Source: Francisellaceae bacterium UBA6186 (GTDB lineage Bacteria > Pseudomonadota > Gammaproteobacteria > UBA6186 > Azoamicaceae). Taken from it: DNA of 64,000 bases. Location: NCBI GenBank assembly GCA_002422785.1, contig DITK01000053.1, positions 1 to 64,000 of the forward strand, in the 5' to 3' direction. The notes beneath the pieces are model-generated. The model was not told the DNA's origin. It made no database searches and worked only from the letters and a program-made list of their open reading frames with translations. A program made the position numbers and the translations under genes. Position 1 is the first letter of the stretch. Each line of letters begins with the position of its first letter. Below, piece after piece: positions 17,292 to 26,439 of this stretch.

Positions 17292-18107
17292 ATGTTATTG
17301 AGATTAAAAAAATATCAAAAAAATGAAAACATCTGCCATCCAGAAAAAATTTACAATTTCTCTCCTGTAATTAGCAAACTCCAGTTAGCAACCACTAGTA
17401 CATTAGTCATTTTTGAAATAAATGATGTATTGATAATACCAAGCAATCATGATGATGATTTTAGTTATCCTTATCGCGCTAAATTATTAACATCAATGCT
17501 AACCCGACTGAAAAAAAACGCAGATGTGCTACAAAGCATTATTCTATCTTCAACTAAATATGTTTTGGTAGATGATGAAATAAAAAATATTTTTAATATT
17601 TTACAATCAAAGCACATACCAGCTATTGCGTTAACCTCTATAAATACTGGTAAATTTGGCATTATACCATCCATGGAAAATTTAACGATCAAAACATTAA
17701 AAAATGTTGGCATACCATTTAAGGCTTTAGCTACAAAATTCAAAAATACTAGTAAAAATCCAACATCCCCCAACGAACCTCTATTAAAATCTGGTATTGT
17801 TTTCACATCCAATTTTGATAAAGGCGAGGCTTTAAGCTATATGTTTCGTAAACATAACTATTATCCAAAAAATATTATATCGATTGATAATAACTTAAAC
17901 AGCTTTGAATCATTAAAAACATTATGTATGGAATTAAATATCAATTTTTGTGCATTTGACTATAATAAGTCGCCTTTGATTCCACCACCTACTATTGATC
18001 CACAACTGGAAAAGCTTCGTTTTGAAATATTAGAAAAACAATTGGTTTGGCTAAGTTATAAACAATTAAATAGTATTTTATTTCACACTACTACTGGTCA
18101 AATATAA
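17292..18107 (+). CDS. DUF2608 family HAD-like protein
   Basis: The overall pattern fits DUF2608, a HAD-fold family seen in host-associated bacteria (Rickettsiales, Legionellales, Chlamydiales). It has a first strand with TLVIFEINDVLIIP, a LTSINTGKFG segment, GIVFTSNFDKGEALSYMF and IISIDNN, and a WLSYKQ end. The nucleophile motif would be D-x-D; here it reads E-I-N-D, so the phosphatase signature looks altered. No signal peptide is clear. The 215 bases upstream hold two near-identical 11-12-base direct repeats (17242-17252, 17256-17267). Function unknown. Confidence 0.7.
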   Translation: MLLRLKKYQKNENICHPEKIYNFSPVISKLQLATTSTLVIFEINDVLIIPSNHDDDFSYPYRAKLLTSMLTRLKKNADVLQSIILSSTKYVLVDDEIKNIFNILQSKHIPAIALTSINTGKFGIIPSMENLTIKTLKNVGIPFKALATKFKNTSKNPTSPNEPLLKSGIVFTSNFDKGEALSYMFRKHNYYPKNIISIDNNLNSFESLKTLCMELNINFCAFDYNKSPLIPPPTIDPQLEKLRFEILEKQLVWLSYKQLNSILFHTTTGQI

Positions 18108-18175
18108 AGATAAATTTACTAAAAAATAATATATTTTGTACTACAATTTTATATTTATTAATTATAATAATTAGT

Positions 18176-18550
18176 ATGTTATCATTTAAAAATAATGGTT
18201 TTAGCCAAATGTCAGTTTTAATTAATCTATTAATTATTATTATACTATTAATTTTATCTTTGCTGTGGCAAACCCATAATACCGACAAAGAACAGGCTAA
18301 ATTTAATTACAATATAGCCAAGGTATTAGCTAACGATATAGCTAACAAAGTGCAGCTTAATTATCCAGCCACAATCCCAGCTAATGATATTAGCTATTGG
18401 CAACAAGCTATCCGGGAAAACTTACATAACGGCTTTGGTGAAATAACTATTATGAACAATAATTTAACCATCAAGATTAATTGGCAAGATCTATCCAACC
18501 ATAAAAAAAAGATAATGATTACTACGCTTTTATTACCTTATAAACCATAG
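18176..18550 (+). CDS. PilV-like minor pilin lacking Glu5
   Basis: A short leader (MLSFKNNG) is followed by FSQMSVLINLLIIIILLILS. The hydrophobic helix and Gly-Phe junction are pilin-like, but the fifth residue is not Glu (S-Q-M-S-V). The globular part (ANDIANKVQLNYPATIPAND) ends with an INW-type strand, a PilV-like pattern for type IV pilus modification proteins. Loss of Glu5 would affect N-methylation and packing, so it may be a tip-only or non-functional subunit. The next gene (PilX-like) starts 10 bases downstream. Confidence 0.65.
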   Translation: MLSFKNNGFSQMSVLINLLIIIILLILSLLWQTHNTDKEQAKFNYNIAKVLANDIANKVQLNYPATIPANDISYWQQAIRENLHNGFGEITIMNNNLTIKINWQDLSNHKKKIMITTLLLPYKP

Positions 18551-18560
18551 CGATACAATA

Positions 18561-19019
18561 ATGATGACAAGCAATAAACAAAATGGCAACAGCAGGATCT
18601 TAATTATCATTATTTTTCTTACTGCCATATTGGGTATCATGACTATTGTATTTAGTATTAAAATGAAAAATTCTCATAAAATTAAATGGCGTACCCTAGA
18701 GGCCCAGCAAGCTAGCTCTAATGCTTTACTGATTGCTAAAAGCATGTTAATTACTAATTCTTTAGAAAACAATTGTGTGAATACTTCTGGATGTCCATTT
18801 TGGGGGGGGCATCATAATATTCGTTTGACTAATAAGGACGGCACGCCAAATAAATTATGGTGGCATGCAAATTCTTACGCAATTATCGGCTCCAAGCATA
18901 ATTCGAGATTTATAATTATACAAAAACCAAATAATTCCTATAAAATCATAGCTTTTGCCGAAGATCTATCTGGCTCTCAGGCAATTATTTCTGCTGGTTA
19001 TGTGTTTAATGATTGCTGA
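18561..19019 (+). CDS. PilX-like pilus protein
   Basis: The N-terminal membrane helix (about residues 11-33, RILIIIIFLTAILGIMTIVF) has no cleavable Gly-Phe motif, which fits PilX. A helix (TLEAQQASSNALLIAKSML) with the alternation seen in PilX follows, then a beta-rich domain with cysteines near positions 73 and 78 and at the end. It pairs with the PilV-like gene before it, as pilV-pilW-pilX do elsewhere, although PilW is not seen here. Confidence 0.6.
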   Translation: MMTSNKQNGNSRILIIIIFLTAILGIMTIVFSIKMKNSHKIKWRTLEAQQASSNALLIAKSMLITNSLENNCVNTSGCPFWGGHHNIRLTNKDGTPNKLWWHANSYAIIGSKHNSRFIIIQKPNNSYKIIAFAEDLSGSQAIISAGYVFNDC

Positions 19020-19144
19020 TATATTCAGCTAAACACATATTTAAAGCTTGCATATACAACAAACAATCTATTGAATATATGTCAAAAATTGTTTATATTA
19101 CAAAATTATTTATAACAATAATTCAATAGCTGGGGCAATTTACT

Positions 19145-19564
19145 ATGAAATATTCAGATAATAAAAAAATTTTCTTAAAAAGCATTTCATCAAATAACGA
19201 CATGGCTTTAAATGCAAAAAATTTTAATGCTGTTGATTTACCAATGATAATAGAAAGCAAAGGTGTTACACCTAAAGCTAGAAGTTTTTTTCTAGTTTAT
19301 AGAGAAATTATAAAAGGCAAATATAAATCTGGAGAAATAAAAATAATTGCTTTAAACGGTATAGATTTTGATTATTGTACCAAAATAGACTTTCCATGTT
19401 CTGGCGGCACGATTGGTGTATTAGAATCATCTTTTACCAATAGTGTAACTAGTGAGCTATTTAAAAAATTAGCTGATCTAAATGGCGAATTCAGCAACAA
19501 AGATAAAGATCACGACATTAATAAACATAGTGAAATGGTAAATCTGGCACCAAGAATTTTATAA
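19145..19564 (+). CDS. Hypothetical protein
   Basis: The family is not recognised. The 139-residue product has no signal peptide or membrane segment. It contains a central beta-rich core (SFFLVYREIIKGKYKSGEIK), two cysteines (CTKIDFPC) and a charged C-terminus. A lone upstream GGGGC could serve as ribosome site. It is separated from the PilX-like gene by 125 bases and from mrcA by 95 bases, and both gaps contain no other reading frame. The open reading frame has ordinary codon use for the window, so it is probably real. Confidence 0.55.
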   Translation: MKYSDNKKIFLKSISSNNDMALNAKNFNAVDLPMIIESKGVTPKARSFFLVYREIIKGKYKSGEIKIIALNGIDFDYCTKIDFPCSGGTIGVLESSFTNSVTSELFKKLADLNGEFSNKDKDHDINKHSEMVNLAPRIL

Positions 19565-19576
19565 TAAACAATAAAG

Positions 19577-19606
19577 CCACTTAAAGTGGACCATATGGGC
19601 CCATAT
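19577..19606. repeat. Twin palindromes between the orphan gene and mrcA
   Basis: A 13-base hairpin-like palindrome (19577-19589) is followed 3 bases later by a perfect 14-base palindrome centred on GGGCCC (19593-19606). They lie about 40 bases upstream of the mrcA promoter-like TATAAT (19646-19651). They could be a protein-binding operator or a weak transcription stop for the upstream gene. Confidence 0.5.
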
Positions 19607-19659
19607 CCATCTATAATAATTATATAAATTAGCTTTTTGTTAATTTATAATATATTACT

Positions 19660-21735
19660 ATGGCAATAAAAATTTATCATAAAGTTTTAATCAATATAAT
19701 TTTAGTAAACATATTTATTATATTGGCAGTTATTGTTAGTTTGGACGCAAAACTACCAGCTGCTGCGATATTAAAAGATGTGAAATTACAAGTACCGCTA
19801 AGAGTTTATTCCATAGATCGAAAATTAATTGCAGAATATGGTGATAAGCGGTGTACGCCAATATTTTTAACTCAGATCCCAGATGATTTAATCAACGCTG
19901 TTATTGCCACAGAAGATCATAGATTTTTTACTCACCCAGGGGTTGATATTCGCGGCATAATTCGTGCTGCAGTTTCATTAGTAACTACTGGCAATAAAGA
20001 ACAAGGTGGCAGTACCATAACTATGCAAGTTGCTAGAAATTTCTTTTTAACCCGTAAAAAAACTTATTTGAGAAAAATTAACGAAATTCTATTAGCACTA
20101 AAAATAGAAAAAGAGCTTAGTAAAAATGAGATCTTAGAACTTTATTTGAACAAAATTTATTTTGGCAAACATGCATATGGAATAGCTGCGGCCGCTCAAG
20201 TTTATTATGGTTGCAAAGTAGAACAACTATCTTTGGCGCAAATGGCTATGCTAGCTGGTTTGCCACAAGCACCTTCTACTATAAACCCAATTAATTCCCC
20301 TCAGGCTGCCCTCAAAAGGCGTAACTTAGTATTAGACAACATGCTCACTCATAATTACATAACCAATGAACAATACGAAAAAGCTAATTTAGAACCCATA
20401 GAAACTTCTTACCATGGTAAAGCAATCGAATTAGAAGCACCTTATATTGCTGAAATGGTAAGACAAGAATTAGTAGATCGTTTTGGGGAAGAAATTTATG
20501 ACAGAGGTTACGAGGTAATTACAACAATTCATAGCAATATGCAAATCGCCGCCAATTCAGCATTAACCAGAGCACTATTAGAATACGATGAACGCCATAA
20601 TAGTAAAAAATTATTACTTAATGAAGAAGAAGATGAAGAAGATCCGGCAGATGATCAGATTGCACATAAAGCAACTAACATAACTAAGAGCCCAGAAATA
20701 GAAGGAGCTTTAGTGGCTATTAACCCAAATAATGGTGCGGTTTTGTCATTAGTTGGCGGTTTTAGTTTTCAAAAAAGTTCTTTTAATAGGGCAACTCAAG
20801 CCGAAAGACAACCAGGATCAAATTTTAAACCTTTTATTTATGGTGCAGCATTAGAAAACGGTTTTACAGCAGCAACAATACTTAACGATGCCCCAATAGT
20901 ACAAGAAGGATCGCTGTTTTTAGATGATTGGCGACCACAAAATCATACCAAAAAATTTTATGGTCCAACTACCCTAAGAACCGGAATTATTAAATCCAGA
21001 AACTTGGTTTCTATCCGCTTACTACAAGCTCTTGGTATCGATAAAGCAGTAGAATTTATAGATAAATGCGGATTTTCTTTACACAAACTACCAAAAACTT
21101 TATCTTTAGCTTTGGGCACCAATCTAGTAACTCCGTTAGAACTTGCTGCTGGATTTAGCGTGTTTCCTAATGGCGGTTTTAAAGTTACTCCTTATTTCAT
21201 CGATAGTATTTATGATTATCAAGGGAATATTTTATTTAATATTAATCCGCCAGAATTGATCCCTGCAATTAGACCACAAACTGCATACTTGATTACATCT
21301 ATGCTGCAAGAAGCAATAACCAGCGGAACTGGTAAAAAAGCTATGCAATTAGGAAGAAAAGATTTAGCTGGCAAAACAGGTACCACTAACGACCATTTTG
21401 ATGCTTGGTATACTGGATACAATCGTGATCTAGTGGTCACTACTTGGGTAGGATTTGATGAACCAAAATCTATAGGTGAATATGCCGTTAATACTGCTCT
21501 TCCTATGTGGATATATTTTATGGAAAAAGTATTAAATCAAATGCCGGAATCACCACCATCTCAACCAAGTGGCTTAGTTTCAGTAAAAATCGATCCGGAT
21601 ACTGGATTACTAGCACGCCCAGATCAAAAAAATACCATCTATGAAATATTTACTACCGACACCGTACCAACTGAAATGTCACCATTAGCCACAAGTGATG
21701 GCCAAGATATAACCAATCAAGATAATATATTTTAA
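19660..21735 (+). CDS. mrcA: Penicillin-binding protein 1A, short form
   Basis: Class A PBP: one N-terminal membrane helix, then a glycosyltransferase (GT51) domain with the catalytic Glu in ATEDHRFF and GGSTITMQVARN. The transpeptidase domain has Ser in PGSNFKPF (SxxK), SRN (SxN) and KTGTTND (KTG). Between the domains E. coli PBP1A carries an ODD/OB insert of about 110 residues; here only a ~40-residue acidic linker (LLNEEEDEEDPADD) is present. Total 691 aa versus 850 in E. coli. LpoA acts through that insert, so regulation probably differs. The stop overlaps the convergent next gene by 4 bases. Confidence 0.93.
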   Translation: MAIKIYHKVLINIILVNIFIILAVIVSLDAKLPAAAILKDVKLQVPLRVYSIDRKLIAEYGDKRCTPIFLTQIPDDLINAVIATEDHRFFTHPGVDIRGIIRAAVSLVTTGNKEQGGSTITMQVARNFFLTRKKTYLRKINEILLALKIEKELSKNEILELYLNKIYFGKHAYGIAAAAQVYYGCKVEQLSLAQMAMLAGLPQAPSTINPINSPQAALKRRNLVLDNMLTHNYITNEQYEKANLEPIETSYHGKAIELEAPYIAEMVRQELVDRFGEEIYDRGYEVITTIHSNMQIAANSALTRALLEYDERHNSKKLLLNEEEDEEDPADDQIAHKATNITKSPEIEGALVAINPNNGAVLSLVGGFSFQKSSFNRATQAERQPGSNFKPFIYGAALENGFTAATILNDAPIVQEGSLFLDDWRPQNHTKKFYGPTTLRTGIIKSRNLVSIRLLQALGIDKAVEFIDKCGFSLHKLPKTLSLALGTNLVTPLELAAGFSVFPNGGFKVTPYFIDSIYDYQGNILFNINPPELIPAIRPQTAYLITSMLQEAITSGTGKKAMQLGRKDLAGKTGTTNDHFDAWYTGYNRDLVVTTWVGFDEPKSIGEYAVNTALPMWIYFMEKVLNQMPESPPSQPSGLVSVKIDPDTGLLARPDQKNTIYEIFTTDTVPTEMSPLATSDGQDITNQDNIF

Positions 21736-22682
21736 GTAACTTTGGCTGGCTCTACATAATATTTATTACGACCAGTATGCTTTGCTGTATATAATGCAAA
21801 ATCTGCAGCTTCGAGTAACTCTAAAGAATTGTTCATTTCTGGATTAGTAACTGCAACCCCGGCACTAATTGTTAAAATATTACTGCAAGCCGAGCCTTTA
21901 TGCAAAATACCTAAGTTAGATATTGATTTAATTAGCTTGTGAGCTATCTGTAATACAGCATCAGTAGTCTCGTGCGGCAACAATACCGCAAAAGTTTCTC
22001 CCGCAGTCCTTGCGATATTGTTACTATATTCTGCTGGTAATTCATTTTGTAATTCTTTAGCTATTTGTTTAATCCTTTTATCGCCAACATCAGCACCATA
22101 AATTTCGTTATACGCCCTAAAGTAATCCAAATTTAATAAAATTAAAAAAATTTCATAATTTGCTTTTTTAGCTTTAAACCATTCGGTCTCCAATTTTCTA
22201 TAAAAAGTATTCACATCACAAATACCAGTCATAACATCTTTTTTGTTAACATTTTCTAATGCATGATTAGCGATAGCTAAATCATGAGCCATTTCAAAAA
22301 TATCATTTTTTAATTCTTGGTGTCTTTTAGCAGTTGATAATTTATATAATAATTGAAAATAATTTATAGGCTTCAATAAAAAATCATCTGCTCCACAATC
22401 TAATCCTTGCTTAAAATCATTTTCTACCATAACTTCCGCCATCAACACTATGGTATTCCACACAGCACTACCACCTAATTGACGTATGTTATAAACTAGT
22501 TCTATACCAGAAATTCCAGATAACTTACTATTAATAAACAATAAATCAGGACATTTATTTTTACATATTTTTAGAACATTTTGTTCGTTAAGAGCTTCAA
22601 CGACAGAGTGTCCTAATTCAGCTAATTTAGCAGCTAACCAGGTACGGTGCTCTACGCTATCATCAGCTACTAGAATGTGCAT
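21732..22682 (-). CDS. Degenerate response regulator with GGDEF domain
   Basis: N-terminal receiver (residues 1-115) followed by a GGDEF domain (about 150-310). The receiver keeps the acidic pair Asp7-Asp8 and Lys104, but the phospho-acceptor Asp is Asn51 (FINSKLS) and the switch Thr is Met81. The GGDEF signature reads AGETF (residues 227-231; bases 21990-22004): the first Gly is Ala and the fourth residue is Thr. Both changes argue against phosphorylation control and against efficient diguanylate cyclase activity. It may instead bind c-di-GMP or GTP, or partner another protein. Its start overlaps dsbC by 20 bases. Confidence 0.8.
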   Translation of the reverse strand: MHILVADDSVEHRTWLAAKLAELGHSVVEALNEQNVLKICKNKCPDLLFINSKLSGISGIELVYNIRQLGGSAVWNTIVLMAEVMVENDFKQGLDCGADDFLLKPINYFQLLYKLSTAKRHQELKNDIFEMAHDLAIANHALENVNKKDVMTGICDVNTFYRKLETEWFKAKKANYEIFLILLNLDYFRAYNEIYGADVGDKRIKQIAKELQNELPAEYSNNIARTAGETFAVLLPHETTDAVLQIAHKLIKSISNLGILHKGSACSNILTISAGVAVTNPEMNNSLELLEAADFALYTAKHTGRNKYYVEPAKVT

Positions 22683-23451
22683 CTTCTTCCTTTACTAGAC
22701 TTAATAATGAGTCAGAAGTTATATACCCTGGAATTATCTTACCATCTTGTAAAATTATACTTGGAGTCGCTTGTATTCCAATTTTTCTAGCTAAATTTAA
22801 TTGGCTTTCTATCGGATCATTTTTACAGGTTAAGGTAGAAACAGTTTCTCCGTTATTCGCCATAGAGAATGCTTTATTATGATTTTTAGCACACCATACT
22901 GATACCGATTTTTTATAGCTATCGGACCCAACCCCTGCTCGTGGAAACAATAAGTATCTGACCTCTAAACCTGATCCCACTGCTTTTTCTACTTCTTTAT
23001 GTAATCGATTACCATAAGGACAATCTAAATCGGTAAAGACAGTAACAAACCCTATTGATTTTTTTAGCCCCCAAGAATTACGCTTCGGCTTAAAAACAAT
23101 CATTTTATTGGTAGGAAATTTATTTAATTCTGATTTTCTTATCGATCTTTTAGATATCTCTGTAATATTACGATTATTTTTGTCTATTTTATTCAGATCT
23201 AATAAATCTCCATAAACAAAATATCGACCTTCTTGTGAAATATAAAACACTTCTAAATCTGAACTAGAAACTATTTTATATAAATTAGAATCAGGAACAA
23301 TATCAATAGTTGCATTTATGATATTAAATTGTGGATTTATTTTCTTGATAGCAACATCTAAAACAGCTAACTGTTCCTTAGATACATCAGCCGCAACAAC
23401 ATTGGCATAAAAATACAACGCTAATAGTACGATTAACTTCCATGTTTTCAT
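22663..23451 (-). CDS. dsbC: Periplasmic DsbC-like disulfide isomerase with CPYG active site
   Basis: Signal peptide in residues 1-20, an N-terminal dimerisation domain, then a thioredoxin-fold catalytic domain (FVTVFTDLDCPY). The expected CxxC is Cys144-Pro-Tyr-Gly147: the second cysteine is Gly, encoded GGT (bases 23011-23013), one base from Cys TGT. The structural cysteine pair of DsbC (WCAKN and LTCKN) is retained, as is the cis-Pro loop (IQATPSI). It may therefore work as a monothiol isomerase/chaperone rather than a dithiol. DsbD was not seen; DsbB is encoded at 31 kb. Confidence 0.88.
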   Translation of the reverse strand: MKTWKLIVLLALYFYANVVAADVSKEQLAVLDVAIKKINPQFNIINATIDIVPDSNLYKIVSSSDLEVFYISQEGRYFVYGDLLDLNKIDKNNRNITEISKRSIRKSELNKFPTNKMIVFKPKRNSWGLKKSIGFVTVFTDLDCPYGNRLHKEVEKAVGSGLEVRYLLFPRAGVGSDSYKKSVSVWCAKNHNKAFSMANNGETVSTLTCKNDPIESQLNLARKIGIQATPSIILQDGKIIPGYITSDSLLSLVKEEDAHSSS

Positions 23452-23482
23452 AAATATATCCTATTATTTCATGTATAATTTT

Positions 23483-23890
23483 TTATTTCTTAATTAGCCT
23501 TTCTTTAATACGCGCCTGTTTCCCTGACTTTTGTTCTAAATAGTAAAGCTTAGCTTTGCGAACTTTTCCTCTTCTTTTAATTTCAATGCCTTTTATTAAT
23601 GGGCTATGAGTTTGAAATATGCGGTTTACTCCTTCTCCATAAGAAATTTTTCTTACAGTAAAAGACGCATTAAGACTTTTAGGTTTGTTTTTGGCTATAA
23701 CCACCCCTTCAAAAGCCTGTATTCTAACTTTGGCACCTTCTGTTACTTCCACTTTAACAATTATAGTATCTCCAGGACGAAAATTGGGTATACCCTCCGT
23801 CTTCATCTGCCTGTTTTCTATCTCTGCAATAATATTACCCATTTTTATACTTTTAATACCTTTGTTTTTGCTGCTATTTTCAATTGTCAT
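23483..23890 (-). CDS. rplS: 50S ribosomal protein L19
   Basis: L19 sits at the 30S-50S interface. The core [20 protein letters not shown], then [11 protein letters not shown] and [20 protein letters not shown], is unmistakable. The product (135 aa) has a longer N-terminal extension than usual, about 15 residues; an internal ATG ([13 protein letters not shown]) is possible but the first start has a GGAGGG-type ribosome site and is preferred. Last gene of the rpsP-rimM-trmD-rplS operon. Confidence 0.97.
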   Translation of the reverse strand: MTIENSSKNKGIKSIKMGNIIAEIENRQMKTEGIPNFRPGDTIIVKVEVTEGAKVRIQAFEGVVIAKNKPKSLNASFTVRKISYGEGVNRIFQTHSPLIKGIEIKRRGKVRKAKLYYLEQKSGKQARIKERLIKK

Positions 23891-23894
23891 AACC

Positions 23895-24587
23895 TTACCC
23901 TCCTAATAAATCTTTACGTCTAGCCTTAGTACGAAATAATCTTTGCTCTTGTCTCCAATTATAAATTGCTTGATGATCGCCACTTAATAACACTTCTGGA
24001 ACATCCAAACCACATATAGATTTTGGCCTAGTATAATGAGGATGATCTAATAATTGATCTTCCCCGAAAGAATCTTCCGACAAAGAAATAGGATCGCCTA
24101 CAACACCAGGTATCAATCTAATTATTGCATCTATAAATGTCATAGCTGCCAATTCTCCGCCACTTAAAATAAAATCACCAACCGACCAGTCGTCATCAAT
24201 AGCTAATTCACAAAACCTTTCGTCAATACCCTCGTAACGTCCGCAAACAAATATTGCCCCTTCTTGTAGTTTAATAATCGATCTAAGATCTTTTTGCACT
24301 ATTTTTCTACCTTGGGGAGACAAAATTATAGTTGGCACTTTTTTTAAATGCTTACTTTGTTTTTTAGCTGCAATTACCGCATTTAACAACGGATCTACTT
24401 TCATAACCATGCCAGGACCACCGCCATAGGGCCTATCATCAACACTACCGTGTTTGTCTAAAGTATAATCTCTAGGATTATATAGATTTAATTCCACTAG
24501 TCCACGGTTTATAGCACGTTTATTAATACCATAATCTTTTATGGCCGCAAACATCTCTGGAAATATGGTAACCACACCAAACCACAT
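23895..24587 (-). CDS. trmD: tRNA (guanine-N1-)-methyltransferase TrmD
   Basis: TrmD is the SPOUT-class enzyme forming m1G37 in tRNAs for Leu, Pro and Arg and keeping the reading frame. Conserved segments include the N-terminal [44 protein letters not shown] and the trefoil-knot SAM site [13 protein letters not shown]. The 230 residues are near the E. coli length of 255. It lies 6 bases after rimM and 4 bases before the rplS start. TrmD is essential in most bacteria. Confidence 0.97.
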   Translation of the reverse strand: MWFGVVTIFPEMFAAIKDYGINKRAINRGLVELNLYNPRDYTLDKHGSVDDRPYGGGPGMVMKVDPLLNAVIAAKKQSKHLKKVPTIILSPQGRKIVQKDLRSIIKLQEGAIFVCGRYEGIDERFCELAIDDDWSVGDFILSGGELAAMTFIDAIIRLIPGVVGDPISLSEDSFGEDQLLDHPHYTRPKSICGLDVPEVLLSGDHQAIYNWRQEQRLFRTKARRKDLLGG

Positions 24588-24593
24588 AATTTA

Positions 24594-25157
24594 TTACACA
24601 TCCCAATTAACAATTATTTTTTTAGTAGTTAAATCAATAGTAACAATAAATTCTCCGATTTTATATGGTATTAAATATTGGCTACTATTTCCTATACTTT
24701 TATCTATTTCAGTATCTTTCATCTGTACTACCATAACCTCGTTCGCTGCAGTTGCAAACATATGATCTACGACTCCAAGAAATTTATTAGATAAATTATA
24801 AACGCTACAATCAATTAAATCTGCCCAATAATATTGATTTTTTGCTAATTTTGGCAAATTATTTCTTTCGATGGCTATTTTTTTATTAGTAAAAGTTGCA
24901 GCTTTAGTACGATCTTCAATTCCTGTAAGTAAAACTAATAACTTGTCTGTGGATTTTTTTGTATCCAAAATACTTATAGGAAATTTTTCAGTAATATTAT
25001 CGTACTGATTATCTACAAAATACCAATTTTTAAAACGAAAAATATTTGTTTTAGGATCAGTATAAGAATTAACTTTTAACCAACCATTAATCCCAAAAGG
25101 AGCACCAATACTACCAATAACAATTAGACCGCTTGTTGAGCTATGGTCTTGTCCCAT
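24594..25157 (-). CDS. rimM: Ribosome maturation factor RimM
   Basis: RimM assists maturation of the 30S head and binds S19. The N-terminal barrel motif [20 protein letters not shown] is clear, and the C-terminal PRC barrel includes [11 protein letters not shown] and [14 protein letters not shown]. At 187 residues it is of normal length. The start overlaps rpsP by 34 bases; a start this deep inside rpsP is the only one upstream of the conserved [10 protein letters not shown], so I keep it. Typical order rpsP-rimM-trmD-rplS. Confidence 0.95.
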   Translation of the reverse strand: MGQDHSSTSGLIVIGSIGAPFGINGWLKVNSYTDPKTNIFRFKNWYFVDNQYDNITEKFPISILDTKKSTDKLLVLLTGIEDRTKAATFTNKKIAIERNNLPKLAKNQYYWADLIDCSVYNLSNKFLGVVDHMFATAANEVMVVQMKDTEIDKSIGNSSQYLIPYKIGEFIVTIDLTTKKIIVNWDV

Positions 25158-25387
25158 TCCTTCACCAAACTTTTAACCCTGGCAGACAGCTCGGCCCCAA
25201 CCGATATCCAATAATTAATTCTTTCCCTGCTAACTTTCAACCTAACAGCTTGACCTTTAGCAAGTGGGTTAAAATAGCCGATTCTTTCTAAATATTTACC
25301 ATCCCTAGGGCAACGCTTATCAGCAGCCACCACATGATAAAAAGGCCTTTTTTTAGCCCCACCCCTTGATAAACGTATAACAACCAT
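25124..25387 (-). CDS. rpsP: 30S ribosomal protein S16
   Basis: S16 begins [20 protein letters not shown], the invariant start of the family, followed by [18 protein letters not shown] and [18 protein letters not shown]. Its 87 aa are typical. A strong AAAGAGGTAATT ribosome site precedes the ATG. znuA, on the same strand, ends 26 bases upstream, so some transcription may arrive from znuA. Confidence 0.97.
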   Translation of the reverse strand: MVVIRLSRGGAKKRPFYHVVAADKRCPRDGKYLERIGYFNPLAKGQAVRLKVSRERINYWISVGAELSARVKSLVKEWDKTIAQQAV

Positions 25388-25412
25388 AATTACCTCTTTT
25401 TAATAAATGCTT

Positions 25413-26360
25413 TTAATCTTTAAAACAACTAGAAAAACTTTCCGCCAAATTATTAATCAACTTAAAATAACCATCTGCCCCCAAATCTTGATCAGAGCCC
25501 AGTGGATCTAATATACCAACTTTTAACTGTGCATTCAAATCTTTAGATTTTAATAGATAATCTAGCACTTTTGAGCTAAATTGTGGTTCTTTAAAGACGC
25601 ACTTTATCCCTTGATTATTAATTAAATCGTGAATAACTAACATTCTCTGAATACTAAGTGGTATAGCTGGATTATCAGTTATAACTATCGGAGCCTGTAG
25701 CCCATAAAATTTTTCAAAATATTGATATGCATCATGAAAAACTAGATAGTTTCGATGCGATAACAATTTTAATTTGAGCCTAATGCCCGAATCAATGCCT
25801 TGCAACTTTATTACAAAATTCTTCCTATTCGTAGCATATTTTTTAGCGTTGACTGGATCTAACTTAGCTAAAGTTTGCTCTATAGACCTGACGATAACTA
25901 TAGCATTCTTTGGAGATAACCATATATGCTCATCTAAATATTTCTTATTTCTAAATGTTAAATTATTTAAATTTCGCAAATCCTGGACAGTTAACAGCTT
26001 ATCTGCAAATTTTTGTTGTTTTAATAATTTGGTTAAAAAAAATTCTAGCTGATCCCCCCCCCAAACAATTAAATCTGCCTGTGCTACCAACTTAATATCA
26101 CTCATTTTTAAATTATAATCATGAGGAGAAACGTTACCATGCAACAATAACACGGGCCTATTAGTAGTACTAATGCCTTGCACCATAGCCATAACTAAAT
26201 TATATAGTGGTTTTATTGTTACAACTATGCGAATATTACGACTTTCCGGTATGCTATTAGCATTAGCTAAAATAGCTGTTGCAAACAAATTGATGCTAAT
26301 AAATAAAATTATTTTTATAACACACAGTTTTGACAGTTTTAAGCGTGTATATTTTTTCAT
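25413..26360 (-). CDS. znuA: Zinc ABC transporter periplasmic-binding protein ZnuA
   Basis: Cluster A-I substrate-binding protein. I chose the ATG at 26360 (MKKYTRLKLSK), followed by a signal peptide; a start 13 codons upstream lacks support. The metal-binding His residues are visible in VSPHDYNLKMSD, DEHIWLSP and FHDAYQYF, and a PLGSD segment near the C-terminus provides the acidic ligand. The His-rich loop of E. coli ZnuA is missing. It is divergent from znuCB across an 79-base gap that must contain both promoters; I did not find a convincing Zur box there. Confidence 0.88.
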   Translation of the reverse strand: MKKYTRLKLSKLCVIKIILFISINLFATAILANANSIPESRNIRIVVTIKPLYNLVMAMVQGISTTNRPVLLLHGNVSPHDYNLKMSDIKLVAQADLIVWGGDQLEFFLTKLLKQQKFADKLLTVQDLRNLNNLTFRNKKYLDEHIWLSPKNAIVIVRSIEQTLAKLDPVNAKKYATNRKNFVIKLQGIDSGIRLKLKLLSHRNYLVFHDAYQYFEKFYGLQAPIVITDNPAIPLSIQRMLVIHDLINNQGIKCVFKEPQFSSKVLDYLLKSKDLNAQLKVGILDPLGSDQDLGADGYFKLINNLAESFSSCFKD

Positions 26361-26439
26361 AAAAAATTTATACCTAAATTGAAAAAAAACATAATACACT
26401 AAAATGCTATTACGAATAAACAGTTAAGCTCGCAACATT

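Noticed and set aside
26361..26439. Zur operator between znuA and znuC
   Set aside because: I looked for a palindromic Zur box and saw none that fits; only AT-rich sequence with weak -10-like words.
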